Positions 35,979 to 43,912 of a DNA stretch of 64,000 nucleotides are shown one piece after another. Under the pieces are notes generated by a model. It worked only from the letters and a program-made list of their open reading frames with translations, searched no databases and was not told the origin of the DNA. The number at the start of each line of letters is the position of its first letter. Positions within the stretch are counted from its first letter, which is position 1. The position numbers and the translations under genes are program-made. The DNA comes from Natronomonas sp. CBA1123 (GTDB lineage: Archaea; Halobacteriota; Halobacteria; Halobacteriales; Haloarculaceae), in assembly GCF_009741925.1 (NCBI RefSeq), contig NZ_WPCC01000004.1, positions 62,001 to 126,000 of the forward strand, given 5' to 3'.

Positions 35979-36512
35979 TTACCACGGTTCGTCCTTCAGG
36001 CCGAACGCGTAGGCGATGGCGTTCGTGCCGACGTGGAGGATGGGCGTGAGTACGATGACGGCGACGATGACCGGGAGGGTGAACGTCTCGCGGAACCAGC
36101 CAAACGAGAGGATGGCGGTCAACAGCAGGGCGACCACGACGAAGTCGAGTTGGTCGACGACGGGGAAGACGGCGCCGCGTTCCCGGCCGGTCCGGCGCTT
36201 GGCGAAGGAGGCAAGGATGTCACCGAGCATCGCGCCGAAGGCGAGGCCGAAGGCAGCGAGGAGGGGGAACACGGGGAGGCCGAGGCTGGCGACGCCGTTC
36301 AGCGCGTTGAGCAGGAGTGCGACGACGATACCCGCGGCAGTCCCGAAGGCGGTCCCGCGCCACGTCTTCCCGTCGCCGAGAATCCGTTTGCCGTCGTCGA
36401 GTCGACGGCCGCCGTCGATGGGCCGTCCCCCGCCGGCCAACACGGCGACGTTGTTCGGGATGTAGGCGGGCAGCATCGCCCACACGGCGACGACGAGAGT
36501 CTCGACTACCAT
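35979..36512 (-). CDS. carS: CDP-2,3-bis-(O-geranylgeranyl)-sn-glycerol synthase
   Basis: 177 residues with four or five membrane spans. Signatures: [40 protein letters not shown] and [20 protein letters not shown], then VVDQLDFVV. CarS activates unsaturated archaetidic acid with CTP to give CDP-archaeol, the branch point for archaeal polar lipid head groups. This is a firm archaeal marker. It is divergent from proline dehydrogenase. Confidence 0.96.
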   Translation of the reverse strand: MVVETLVVAVWAMLPAYIPNNVAVLAGGGRPIDGGRRLDDGKRILGDGKTWRGTAFGTAAGIVVALLLNALNGVASLGLPVFPLLAAFGLAFGAMLGDILASFAKRRTGRERGAVFPVVDQLDFVVVALLLTAILSFGWFRETFTLPVIVAVIVLTPILHVGTNAIAYAFGLKDEPW

Positions 36513-36599
36513 ATCCGGCCTCCACTCGGCACGAGTATAAGACCGGGGGATTCCGCTCGCGGGGGTACCCTCTTGAGGCGGGCGGGAGTACTCGAACGT

Positions 36600-37436
36600 A
36601 TGCTACCGCCAATCGCCCGGCGGTTCGTCGCCGGCGAGTCGCCCGCGACCGCGATGGACCACGCGCGCCGACTCAACGACGACGGAATCGGCGCGATACT
36701 CAACCTGCTGGGGGAACACTACGACACGCGGCCGCCCGCCGACGCCGACACCGACGCCTACTGCCAACTGCTCGGGGAACTCGGCGATAGCGACCTCGAC
36801 GCCTGTATCTCGGTGAAACCCTCCCAACTCGGCCTCGACATCCATTCCGGCATCTTCCGTGAGAATCTCGAGCGCATCGTCGAAGCGGCCGCCGCCGCCA
36901 ACGCCTTCGTCTGGATGGACATGGAGGACCACACGACTACCGACGCGACGCTCGAGGCCTTCGTCGCACAGGCCGAAACGTATCCGCGTATGGGACTGTG
37001 TCTGCAGGCGAACCTCAAGCGGACGGCCGCCGATATCGAGCGTCTCGCCGACGTACCGGGGAAGATACGGCTGGTGAAAGGCGCCTACGACGAACCGCCG
37101 GAAATCGCCTACACGGACAAACCGCGAGTGAACGAGGCCTATCGGGAGTACCTCGAGTTGGCGTTCCAGGAGTTCGACCGCGGCGTCGCCGTCGGGAGCC
37201 ACGACCCCGAGATGATAGCCCACGCCGCCGACCTCCACGCGGAGTACGGCACGCCGTATGAGGTCCAGATGCTGATGGGCGTCCGCGAGGACGCCCAACG
37301 AGAGTTGGCCGCAGAGGGCGTCACCGTCTACCAGTACGCTCCCTACGGCGACCGCTGGCTGTCGTACTTCTATCGGCGGCTGATGGAGCGCAAGGAGAAC
37401 GCGCTGTTCGCGTTGCGGGCGATTCTCACCGGCTAA
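36600..37436 (+). CDS. putA: Proline dehydrogenase (monofunctional)
   Basis: 278 residues from the ATG at 36600 ([20 protein letters not shown]). FAD-dependent PRODH barrel landmarks: [89 protein letters not shown] and [20 protein letters not shown]. It oxidises proline to pyrroline-5-carboxylate, passing electrons to the quinone pool. The P5C dehydrogenase half is absent, as in other archaea and Gram-positives. Its stop abuts the convergent DUF502 stop with no gap. Confidence 0.95.
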   Translation: MLPPIARRFVAGESPATAMDHARRLNDDGIGAILNLLGEHYDTRPPADADTDAYCQLLGELGDSDLDACISVKPSQLGLDIHSGIFRENLERIVEAAAAANAFVWMDMEDHTTTDATLEAFVAQAETYPRMGLCLQANLKRTAADIERLADVPGKIRLVKGAYDEPPEIAYTDKPRVNEAYREYLELAFQEFDRGVAVGSHDPEMIAHAADLHAEYGTPYEVQMLMGVREDAQRELAAEGVTVYQYAPYGDRWLSYFYRRLMERKENALFALRAILTG

Positions 37437-38087
37437 TCAGTCGTCGGCGGCCTCGTCGTCGGCCCGAGGGGCCGGCGACTCCTCGGTCACGTCGATTTGG
37501 ATGCTCTGCTCTCGGTTCTCGCCGAAGCCGGCGCTGAGGATGCGCGTCAGGGCGTCTTCGACCTTCTCGTCGACCTCCTCGTAGCGGTCCGGTTCGACCT
37601 CGACGACGAACCCCGTCGTGATGTTCGGTGCGGTCGGCAGAAACAGCACGTCCTTGCCGTCGTCGGTCGTCTTGCCGGTTTTGAAGGCGGTCATCCGCAT
37701 CCCGTTCCACGTTTCGAGCTTCACCGGCGTCTGGAGGTCCTCGGGGCCGGAGACGGCGGTTTCGACGGCCATCTTCGAGGCGTTGTACACGACCCGCAGC
37801 CCCGGCAGGCGGTTCATCACGTTGTCGAGTGACTGTTCGAGGAGGTCGCCGACGGTCGTTCGCATCAGATAGCCGACCGAGAGAACCAACAGCGCGAACA
37901 GCACCAGCGTGACGATAACGCGGACCACGACGGGCTGGTTCGCGAGCGCTTGCTCCAACAGCGGCAGATTGGCTATCGATTGGTAGATGAAGGCGACGAC
38001 GTACGCCGTCACGAGCAACGGCACCAGTACGATGAGCCCGCTCGCGATGTCACGCTTCCACGAGGGCGGCAGCATTCGTCTCAACAT
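37437..38087 (-). CDS. DUF502-family membrane protein
   Basis: 216 residues. Two membrane spans (IASGLIVLVPLLVTAYVVAF about 14-34, and VVVRVIVTLVLFALLVLSVG about 48-68) precede the soluble DUF502 domain with NRLPGLRVVYNASKMAVETA and LETWNGMRMTAFKTGKTTDD, then VLFLPTAPNITTGFVVEVEP. Family function is not established, although bacterial members are linked to membrane homeostasis. Its TGA directly adjoins the proline dehydrogenase TAA. Confidence 0.88.
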   Translation of the reverse strand: MLRRMLPPSWKRDIASGLIVLVPLLVTAYVVAFIYQSIANLPLLEQALANQPVVVRVIVTLVLFALLVLSVGYLMRTTVGDLLEQSLDNVMNRLPGLRVVYNASKMAVETAVSGPEDLQTPVKLETWNGMRMTAFKTGKTTDDGKDVLFLPTAPNITTGFVVEVEPDRYEEVDEKVEDALTRILSAGFGENREQSIQIDVTEESPAPRADDEAADD

Positions 38088-38136
38088 TTCCCCGACGCGT
38101 ATTCAGCGCTTCGACCTGACGACGCAGGCGTGGCGA

Positions 38137-38325
38137 CTATCCGACGCTCCCGCGGGCTTCGAGCATCGACGCCGCCCGTTCGGCCCATCCGCTGTAGTGA
38201 AAACTCTCGGCGACGAACCGTTCGCACATTGGACGGCCTTCGCCGGGGCGGCGTTTCTATCTTCGTCTCACGGAAAGCCGACGGACCGACTCCGTCGCGA
38301 GCATCGTGTCGGTGAGGGCTGTCCT
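38137..38325 (-). pseudogene. Decayed glycosyltransferase C-terminal fragment
   Basis: On the minus strand a continuous frame of about 60 codons reads LTDTMLATESVRRLSV, then an in-frame TAG (38257-38259), then GEGRPMCERFVAESFHYSGW, AERAASMLEAR and a TAG at 38137-38139. The pattern (short helix LTDTMLATESVRRLS, then a CERF...WAERA..MLEA ending) is what one expects at the C-terminus of a GT4-type glycosyltransferase. No N-terminal part is present, as the frame runs directly into the end of the cmi4 gene. Identification is from pattern only. Confidence 0.35.
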
Positions 38326-38918
38326 CAGAACTGTACGTTGGTCTCCATGCCCTCGGTCGCCTCTTCGAGGCCGTCGTCCTGTACGTCGGTCGTGAGCTGT
38401 TGGCTCAGGTCCGCCGTGGCGACGAGGTCCTCGAACTCGCTGCGGAACCGGCCGCTGACGCGTCGATGTTCGTCCTGTGCTTCCACGACGTGCCGATACC
38501 GCCGGACTGTCGACTCGGAGACGCCGAGTGTCTCGGCGATGTCGCCCGTCGTTCGGTCCTCGGCGAGGAGTTCGCGGAACCGCTCGAAGTCGAACGGCGC
38601 GTCGGTGTCGTCCTCCCGGAGGAGGTGTAAATCGAGGCGGGCACGGACCACTGTCCGCTGGTCTACATCCAGCACCTCAGCGATGTCCCCATCGGAGTCC
38701 CCGGCGTAGAACCGCTCTATGACCGCCACGAGCGCCTCGTCGTCCAGCGACGTGTCGAACCCACAGACTTCCCGCATCTCGGCGACGATGGCGGCGAGGC
38801 CCTCGGTTGACGTCTCGCCGGTGAGCGAGCCACGGGACTCGGACTGCCGCTCGGTGACGGTGTCCTCGTCGGCAATATCGACGAAGATATCCCGTAGCTC
38901 CTCGGTTTTTTCGTCCAT
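38325..38918 (-). CDS. cmi4: Conditioned-medium-induced protein 4 (Cmi4)-like regulator
   Basis: 197 residues starting MDEKTEELRDIFVDIADEDT, which I recognise as the haloarchaeal Cmi4 family named for induction by conditioned medium. It contains two helix-turn-helix-like segments: YAGDSDGDIAEVLDVDQRTV (about residues 69-90) and EDRTTGDIAETLGVSESTVR (about 118-138), each followed by a basic helix. That makes it a likely DNA-binding regulator, although the role is not established. Its stop directly borders the decayed glycosyltransferase fragment. Confidence 0.8.
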   Translation of the reverse strand: MDEKTEELRDIFVDIADEDTVTERQSESRGSLTGETSTEGLAAIVAEMREVCGFDTSLDDEALVAVIERFYAGDSDGDIAEVLDVDQRTVVRARLDLHLLREDDTDAPFDFERFRELLAEDRTTGDIAETLGVSESTVRRYRHVVEAQDEHRRVSGRFRSEFEDLVATADLSQQLTTDVQDDGLEEATEGMETNVQF

Positions 38919-39014
38919 CTCGACTACGTATTAAGCGGGGCTGTGCACATAAGCCTGTTCCCGAACGCGCCGTCGACCGATACACAAAAGAGGGTTGACG
39001 AACTCGCAGGGAGT

Positions 39015-39602
39015 ATGGCTAACACATCGACAACCGATGTCGACCTCGTCGGCTCGGAGATGACGCTGAACGTCGCCCGCGTCGCCCTGTTCGCGGCGTT
39101 GATGGGCGCATTCGCCTACGTTTCCTTCCCGAATCCGCTGGTTCCGAGTGTTCCGGTGACGCTGCAGGTACTCGGCGTCTTCCTCGCCGCCATCTTCCTC
39201 GGACCCGTGTGGGGGGGCGCGGCGATGGTCGTCTACCTGCTCGCGGGCGCGCTGGGCGTGCCGGTGTTCTCCAGTGGGTCCGCCGGGTTGGGTTCGTTCT
39301 TCGGTGCGACCGGCGGGTATCTGGTGTCGTACCCCTTCGCTGCCTTCCTCGTCGGGGCCGTCATCCACGGCGGTTTCGAACCGGATGCTCCGAAATCCGT
39401 CTCGGTCGGCCGTCTCATCGTCGGGATGGCACTCGCGGTCCCGGTCGTCTACGCCTTCGGCATCCCCGTCTACTGGTACTACCTCGACGTGACGTGGACG
39501 ACGGCCATCGTCAACGCCGGACTGCTGTTCCTCCCGGCCGAGGCCGTAAAAATCGCTGCCGCCGTCGGCATCGTCCACAGCGACCGCCTCAACACCGCAT
39601 GA
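39015..39602 (+). CDS. bioY: Biotin ECF transporter S component
   Basis: 195 residues from the ATG at 39015 with six membrane spans. BioY landmarks: VARVALFAALMGAFAYVSFP, PSVPVTLQVLGVFLAAIFLG and GALGVPVFSSGSAGLGSFFG, then GGYLVSYPFAAFLVGAVIHG. It binds biotin from outside the cell and passes it through the EcfA/EcfT module encoded by the next two genes. Its TGA overlaps the ecfA ATG (ATGA). The presence of a dedicated importer suggests dependence on, or scavenging of, external biotin. Confidence 0.93.
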   Translation: MANTSTTDVDLVGSEMTLNVARVALFAALMGAFAYVSFPNPLVPSVPVTLQVLGVFLAAIFLGPVWGGAAMVVYLLAGALGVPVFSSGSAGLGSFFGATGGYLVSYPFAAFLVGAVIHGGFEPDAPKSVSVGRLIVGMALAVPVVYAFGIPVYWYYLDVTWTTAIVNAGLLFLPAEAVKIAAAVGIVHSDRLNTA

Positions 39603-40297
39603 TTCGGACTGAGGGTCTCGTTCACCGCTACGGGGAGACGACGGCCCTCGACGGCGTGTCGCTGACCGTCGACGACGGCGAGTTCCTCGTCCTCGCGGGC
39701 GCCAACGGTTCCGGAAAGACCACGCTGGTCCGACACTTCAACGGCCTGTTGGAACCGGACGACGGCGAGGTGTTCGTCAACGGTCGACCGGTCGACGAGG
39801 ACCTCGTCGCCGCCCGGACGGCCGTCGGCATGGTGTTTCAGAATCCCCGGGACTGTTTCGTCGCCGCCACCGTCGGCGCGGACGTGGCCTTCGGCCCCGA
39901 GAACCTCGGTCTTTCGCGGTCGGATATCGACGAGCGGGTCGAGACTGCTCTCTCGGCGGTCGACATGGCCGACCGGGCCGACGAGCGCCTCGACCGCCTC
40001 TCCGGGGGCGAACAGGCCCGCGTCGCCATCGCTGGGGCGCTGGCGATGAACCCCGACCACCTCGTGTTGGACGAACCGTTCGCGGGGCTGGACTGGCCGG
40101 CACGACGGGCCGTCCTCGAACACCTCGATTCGCTCTCGGCGGCGGGGACGAGCATCGTCGTCGTCACCCACGACCTTCGGGACGTACTCGGGCGGGCCGA
40201 CCGTGTCGTCGCGCTCTCGTCGGGGACCGTCGCCTTGGATGCCGACCCGGAGACGGCCCGTGACCGACTCGCCCAATTCGACGTGCGACCGTGCTGA
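39599..40297 (+). CDS. bioM: Energy-coupling factor ABC transporter ATP-binding protein
   Basis: 232 residues. Walker A is GANGSGKTTLV (about residues 37-47), the Q-loop MVFQNPRDCF, the ABC signature LSGGEQARVAIAGALAM (about 135-151), Walker B HLVLDEPFAGLDWPARRAVL and the H-loop histidine VVVTHDLRDVL. The ECF-type subunit hydrolyses ATP to drive substrate release from BioY. Only one ATPase gene is present, so the module would use a homodimer, as in BioMNY systems. It overlaps bioY by four and ecfT by seven bases. Confidence 0.95.
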   Translation: MIRTEGLVHRYGETTALDGVSLTVDDGEFLVLAGANGSGKTTLVRHFNGLLEPDDGEVFVNGRPVDEDLVAARTAVGMVFQNPRDCFVAATVGADVAFGPENLGLSRSDIDERVETALSAVDMADRADERLDRLSGGEQARVAIAGALAMNPDHLVLDEPFAGLDWPARRAVLEHLDSLSAAGTSIVVVTHDLRDVLGRADRVVALSSGTVALDADPETARDRLAQFDVRPC

Positions 40298-41004
40298 GTT
40301 ACGAACCCGGCGACTCGCTCGCCCACCGTCTCGACCCGCGCTCGAAACTCGCCGTCCAAATCGGCTTCGTCGCGGTCGCCTTCGCCTACACGACGCCTCG
40401 CGGTCTGGCCGTGCTGACTGCCGTGACGGTCGGCATGCTCGCCGTCGCCGCGACGCCGCCGTGGACCGCCCTCGCGGAGTTGAAGTACGTCCTCCCGCTG
40501 TTGGCGGCCGCGCCGGCCGTCGAGGCGCTGACGCTTGGGTCCCCGTGGGTCGTCGTCGCCGACGCAGTCGCGCCGGCACTCGCGGCCTACCGTATCCTGT
40601 TGGTGTTGGCCGTCAGCGCCGCCTACGTCCGGACGACGCCCGTTCGGGAGTCTCGCGCGGTCGTCCAGCGACACGTCCCCGGCCGAACCGGACAGTTCCT
40701 CGGGATGAGCGTCGCCTTCGTCTTCCGGTTCTTGCCCGTCCTGCAGGCCGACCTCGCCCGGATTCGCGACGCCCAGCGTGCGCGTCTCGGGACCGAACGC
40801 CCCGTCCACGAGCGCATCGCGTCGGTGTTGCTGTCGGCGCTCGACGGCGCCTTCGACCGCTCCGAGCGGTTCGCCGACGCTCTGCAAGCCCGCTGTTTCG
40901 CGTGGAACCCGACACTGCCCGCGCTTCGGTTCACGTGGCTCGACGGGCCGGCGCTCGTCGTCGCCGGTGGCTTCCTTCTCGCCGCCGTCGTGACAGTCGT
41001 CTGA
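40291..41004 (+). CDS. bioN: Energy-coupling factor transporter transmembrane protein (EcfT)
   Basis: 237 residues from a GTG at 40291 that overlaps the end of the ATPase gene by seven bases. The opening MLSYEPGDSLAHRLDPRSKL is typical of EcfT (the LDPRSKL motif), followed by four or five spans. The two cytoplasmic coupling helices carry the characteristic Ala-Arg-Gly-like motifs near DAQRARLGTERP and DALQARCFAW. It links the ATPases to the biotin-binding S component. Confidence 0.93.
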   Translation: MLSYEPGDSLAHRLDPRSKLAVQIGFVAVAFAYTTPRGLAVLTAVTVGMLAVAATPPWTALAELKYVLPLLAAAPAVEALTLGSPWVVVADAVAPALAAYRILLVLAVSAAYVRTTPVRESRAVVQRHVPGRTGQFLGMSVAFVFRFLPVLQADLARIRDAQRARLGTERPVHERIASVLLSALDGAFDRSERFADALQARCFAWNPTLPALRFTWLDGPALVVAGGFLLAAVVTVV

Positions 41005-41097
41005 ACGGCCGATGGAAAGCCAAATTTTGCCACAACAGCGCCCTACGGCGGTTCCGTGTAACAAAACTTAAGCGGATACGCCCCTGCCTATTGCCGT

Positions 41098-43275
41098 ATG
41101 TCCATGGCGCTTCAGGCGGGAAGTGAGGTCACACGGGAGACCTACTGGCTCATCGGTCCGGTCCAGAAGGCGGTCTTCTACTTCCTCGCCACGTTGACGG
41201 TACTCGTCCTCGCCATCGGCGTCTATCAGCGCTTCGCGCGATACGCCGAAGGCACCGAGGACTGGTTCGACCGGCTCGACGACCTGCCCGGACGGGTCGT
41301 CAGCGCGGCGAAAATCGTCGCATCGAACGAGAAACAGTTCAACCGCGATTTGGTCGGCGGCCTCATGCACGCCTTCATCCTCTGGGGCTTTCTGACGCTG
41401 CTCATCGCGACGACCATCCTCTTCATCGACATCGACTTCTACCGCATCGTCGTCGGTGATTCCTTCTTCGTCGGTGACTTCTATCTCTCCTACTCGCTCG
41501 TGACCGACGCGCTCGGTCTGCTGTTCGTCGTCGGCCTCGCCATCGCGCTGTGGCGGCGCTACGTCACCCGAAACGACCGCCTGTGGGGCAAACACACCAA
41601 CTGGGAGGACGCCTTCCTCGTGTGGTCGCTGTTCCTCATCGGCGTCGGCGGGTTCCTGCTCGAGGGGCTCCGCATCCTCGGAAACGGTTTCCCCGCCCAC
41701 GAGACGGTGAGTTTCGTCGGCTGGGCGACGGCGCTGGGCCTGCAGGGCATCGGGATGGACGCGGCGATGGTCCGGACCGTCTACCCCGTCGCGTGGTGGT
41801 CCCACACCCTCCTCGCGTTCGTCTTCCTCGCGGCGATTCCGTACGCCAAACCGTTCCACATGATTTCGTCGTTCGCCAACATCGTCGCCCGCGACGAGAA
41901 GGCCGGCGCGCGACTGCCGGGCGTGCCCTCGGACCTCGATGCGACCAACGCCGAGTCCATGGACGACTTCACGTGGAAGGAGATGCTCGACCAGGACGCC
42001 TGTACGAAGTGCGGTCGCTGTTCGTCCGTCTGTCCGGCTAAAGCCTCCGGCCGGCCGCTGGACCCCCGCGACGTGATTCTCGACCTCAAGGAGTATCGGG
42101 AGTCGCTGGACGCCGGCGGCGACACCGAGGAAATCATCGCCGACGGCGGCGTCATCGACACCGAGACGATGGAGTCCTGTATGGCCTGTATGGCCTGCAT
42201 GGACGCCTGTCCGGTCGAAATCGAGCACCTCAAGTCCTTCACCCGGCTGAACCGCCAACTCGTCGACCAGGGCGACGTTCGCCCCCAGATTCAGGACGTC
42301 TTCCAGAACGTGATGACGAAGGGCAACACCTTCGGCGACTCGCCCTCGGACCGCGGCGACTGGGCCGACGAACTCGACTTCGAGGTCACGGACGCCCGCG
42401 AGGAATCGGTCGACTACCTCTGGTACGTCGGCGACTATCCCTCCTACGACGAGCGCAACAAGAAAGTCGCTCGCTCGCTGGCGAAAATCTTCGAACACGC
42501 CGACGTGGACGTGGGTATCCTCTACGAGGACGAGGTGTACGACGGCAACGACATCCGCCGCATCGGCGAGGAGTTCCTCTTCGTCGAGCAGGCCGGCACG
42601 CTCGTCGACACCTTCCAGGAGTGCGATTACGACACCATCGTCTGTACGGACCCCCACTCCTACAACACGTTCAAAAACGAGTACCCCGAGGTCGACTTCG
42701 AGGAGTTCGCCGACGACCCGATGATGGAGTTCGCCATCGAAGGCTACTGGAACGCCGACGGCGACATCGACGTGTATCACTGGACCCAGGCCGTCGAGGA
42801 GCTGGTCGATTCGAACGTCCTCGGCCTCTCCGGAACCGAACTCGACTACACGGTCACCTATCACGACCCCTGTCACCTCGGCCGGTTCAACGACGAGTAC
42901 GAGGCGCCGCGTGAACTCGTCCGTGCGACCGGGTGTGACCTCCACGAGATGCCGCGCAACCGCGAGAACTCCTTCTGCTGCGGTGGCGGCGGCGGCGGTC
43001 TCTGGATGGACCTCGAAGAGGAGACCAAACCCAGCGAGGAACGCCTCCGGGAGGCGCTGAACGACACCGAGGCCGGCGAGGCCATCGAGAAGTTCGTCGT
43101 CGCCTGCCCGATGTGTATGACGATGTACGAGGACGGTCGCAAGACCGGCGGCTTCGAGGACGACATCGAAATCGTCGACGTGGCGGAACTCATCGTCGAG
43201 GCCCTCGAATCGAGCGGCGCGACGATTTCGGCGTCGGCCGAGACGGGCACCGACGCCGCGCCCGCCGACGACTGA
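41098..43275 (+). CDS. Membrane-bound heterodisulfide reductase-like Fe-S oxidoreductase
   Basis: 725 residues. The N-terminal third (about 20-260) is a NarI/HdrE-like cytochrome b membrane domain with five or six spans. Two [4Fe-4S] motifs follow, CTKCGRCSSVCPA (about 302) and CMACMACMDACPV (about 361). Of the two HdrD-type CCG modules, the first is degenerate (TDPHSYNTFKNEYP where CPHC is usual) and the second intact (HDPCHLGRF, CCGGGGGGLW, CPMC). Similar proteins pass electrons from electron-transfer flavoprotein to menaquinone in beta-oxidation. CTTAAGC at about 41066 fits a leaderless promoter. Confidence 0.9.
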   Translation: MSMALQAGSEVTRETYWLIGPVQKAVFYFLATLTVLVLAIGVYQRFARYAEGTEDWFDRLDDLPGRVVSAAKIVASNEKQFNRDLVGGLMHAFILWGFLTLLIATTILFIDIDFYRIVVGDSFFVGDFYLSYSLVTDALGLLFVVGLAIALWRRYVTRNDRLWGKHTNWEDAFLVWSLFLIGVGGFLLEGLRILGNGFPAHETVSFVGWATALGLQGIGMDAAMVRTVYPVAWWSHTLLAFVFLAAIPYAKPFHMISSFANIVARDEKAGARLPGVPSDLDATNAESMDDFTWKEMLDQDACTKCGRCSSVCPAKASGRPLDPRDVILDLKEYRESLDAGGDTEEIIADGGVIDTETMESCMACMACMDACPVEIEHLKSFTRLNRQLVDQGDVRPQIQDVFQNVMTKGNTFGDSPSDRGDWADELDFEVTDAREESVDYLWYVGDYPSYDERNKKVARSLAKIFEHADVDVGILYEDEVYDGNDIRRIGEEFLFVEQAGTLVDTFQECDYDTIVCTDPHSYNTFKNEYPEVDFEEFADDPMMEFAIEGYWNADGDIDVYHWTQAVEELVDSNVLGLSGTELDYTVTYHDPCHLGRFNDEYEAPRELVRATGCDLHEMPRNRENSFCCGGGGGGLWMDLEEETKPSEERLREALNDTEAGEAIEKFVVACPMCMTMYEDGRKTGGFEDDIEIVDVAELIVEALESSGATISASAETGTDAAPADD

Positions 43276-43358
43276 CGGCGTCCCGTTTACTGCCGGTGGT
43301 TACTGGACGACAACCGTTCCAACAGATGTTTGATACTGTGGGGGGAACACGACTGTAG

Positions 43359-43898
43359 ATGACTGACACCGGGTTCCCCGAGGGTGAGTTGGGGATTATC
43401 GTCATCGGTAGCCTGCTTCACAGGGACGAACTCGGTTACCTGTTCGATGGGCTCCCGGACCGCTCGGCGCGGGTACGACTCGACGGCTATCGACGGGTGT
43501 TCGATGCGGTTGCTGACCGTCGTGAAACGGTCGGGGACCGCCGTGCCGTACTCAATCTACATTCGGCCGACGCGTGGTGCAACGGCGTCTTGGTGACCGA
43601 CCTCTCTCCACGTGAGTTCGGTATCTATGCCCGACGGGAAACCACCTACCGGTTCGAAATCGTCGATTCCGATGCTGTCACGTGCTACGAACACGAGTCG
43701 GTTGACCCCCCCGACGAAATCATCGTCGCCAGCGACGCACCCAGCCACGCCGACGTAAAGCCCATTCCGTCGTACGTCAAAACCTGCCTTTCGGGTGCTC
43801 GCCAGTGGGGCGAGACGTTCTACGACGAGTTCCTCGAGACAACCGCCGTCGCCTCCGGGGAATCCCTTCGGTCGTATCTCGACATCGACCGAAAATAA
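43359..43898 (+). CDS. GGCT/AIG2-like protein
   Basis: 179 residues. The N-terminus IIVIGSLLHRDELGYLFDGL then ARVRLDGYRRVFDAV recalls the YGSL strand and GYRR.F segment of gamma-glutamylcyclotransferase-like proteins. WCNGVLVTDLSPREFGIYAR with RETTYRFEIV places a conserved Glu where the catalytic acid of that fold lies. The first residues of the YGS motif are altered (IGS), so activity is uncertain. The gene is less GC-rich than its neighbours and convergent with the gene at 43913, with 14 bases between stops. Confidence 0.55.
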   Translation: MTDTGFPEGELGIIVIGSLLHRDELGYLFDGLPDRSARVRLDGYRRVFDAVADRRETVGDRRAVLNLHSADAWCNGVLVTDLSPREFGIYARRETTYRFEIVDSDAVTCYEHESVDPPDEIIVASDAPSHADVKPIPSYVKTCLSGARQWGETFYDEFLETTAVASGESLRSYLDIDRK

Positions 43899-43912
43899 TC
43901 GTCGGGAGCGTT

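Noticed and set aside
36033-36599. Proline dehydrogenase starting at 36033
   Set aside because: The upstream part is antisense to carS and its composition is shadow-like; MLPPIARRF at 36600 aligns with the family start.
40203-41126. Arg-rich 300-codon frame overlapping ecfT
   Set aside because: Very high Arg/Pro content and no family motif mark it as a shadow of bioM/bioN coding DNA.
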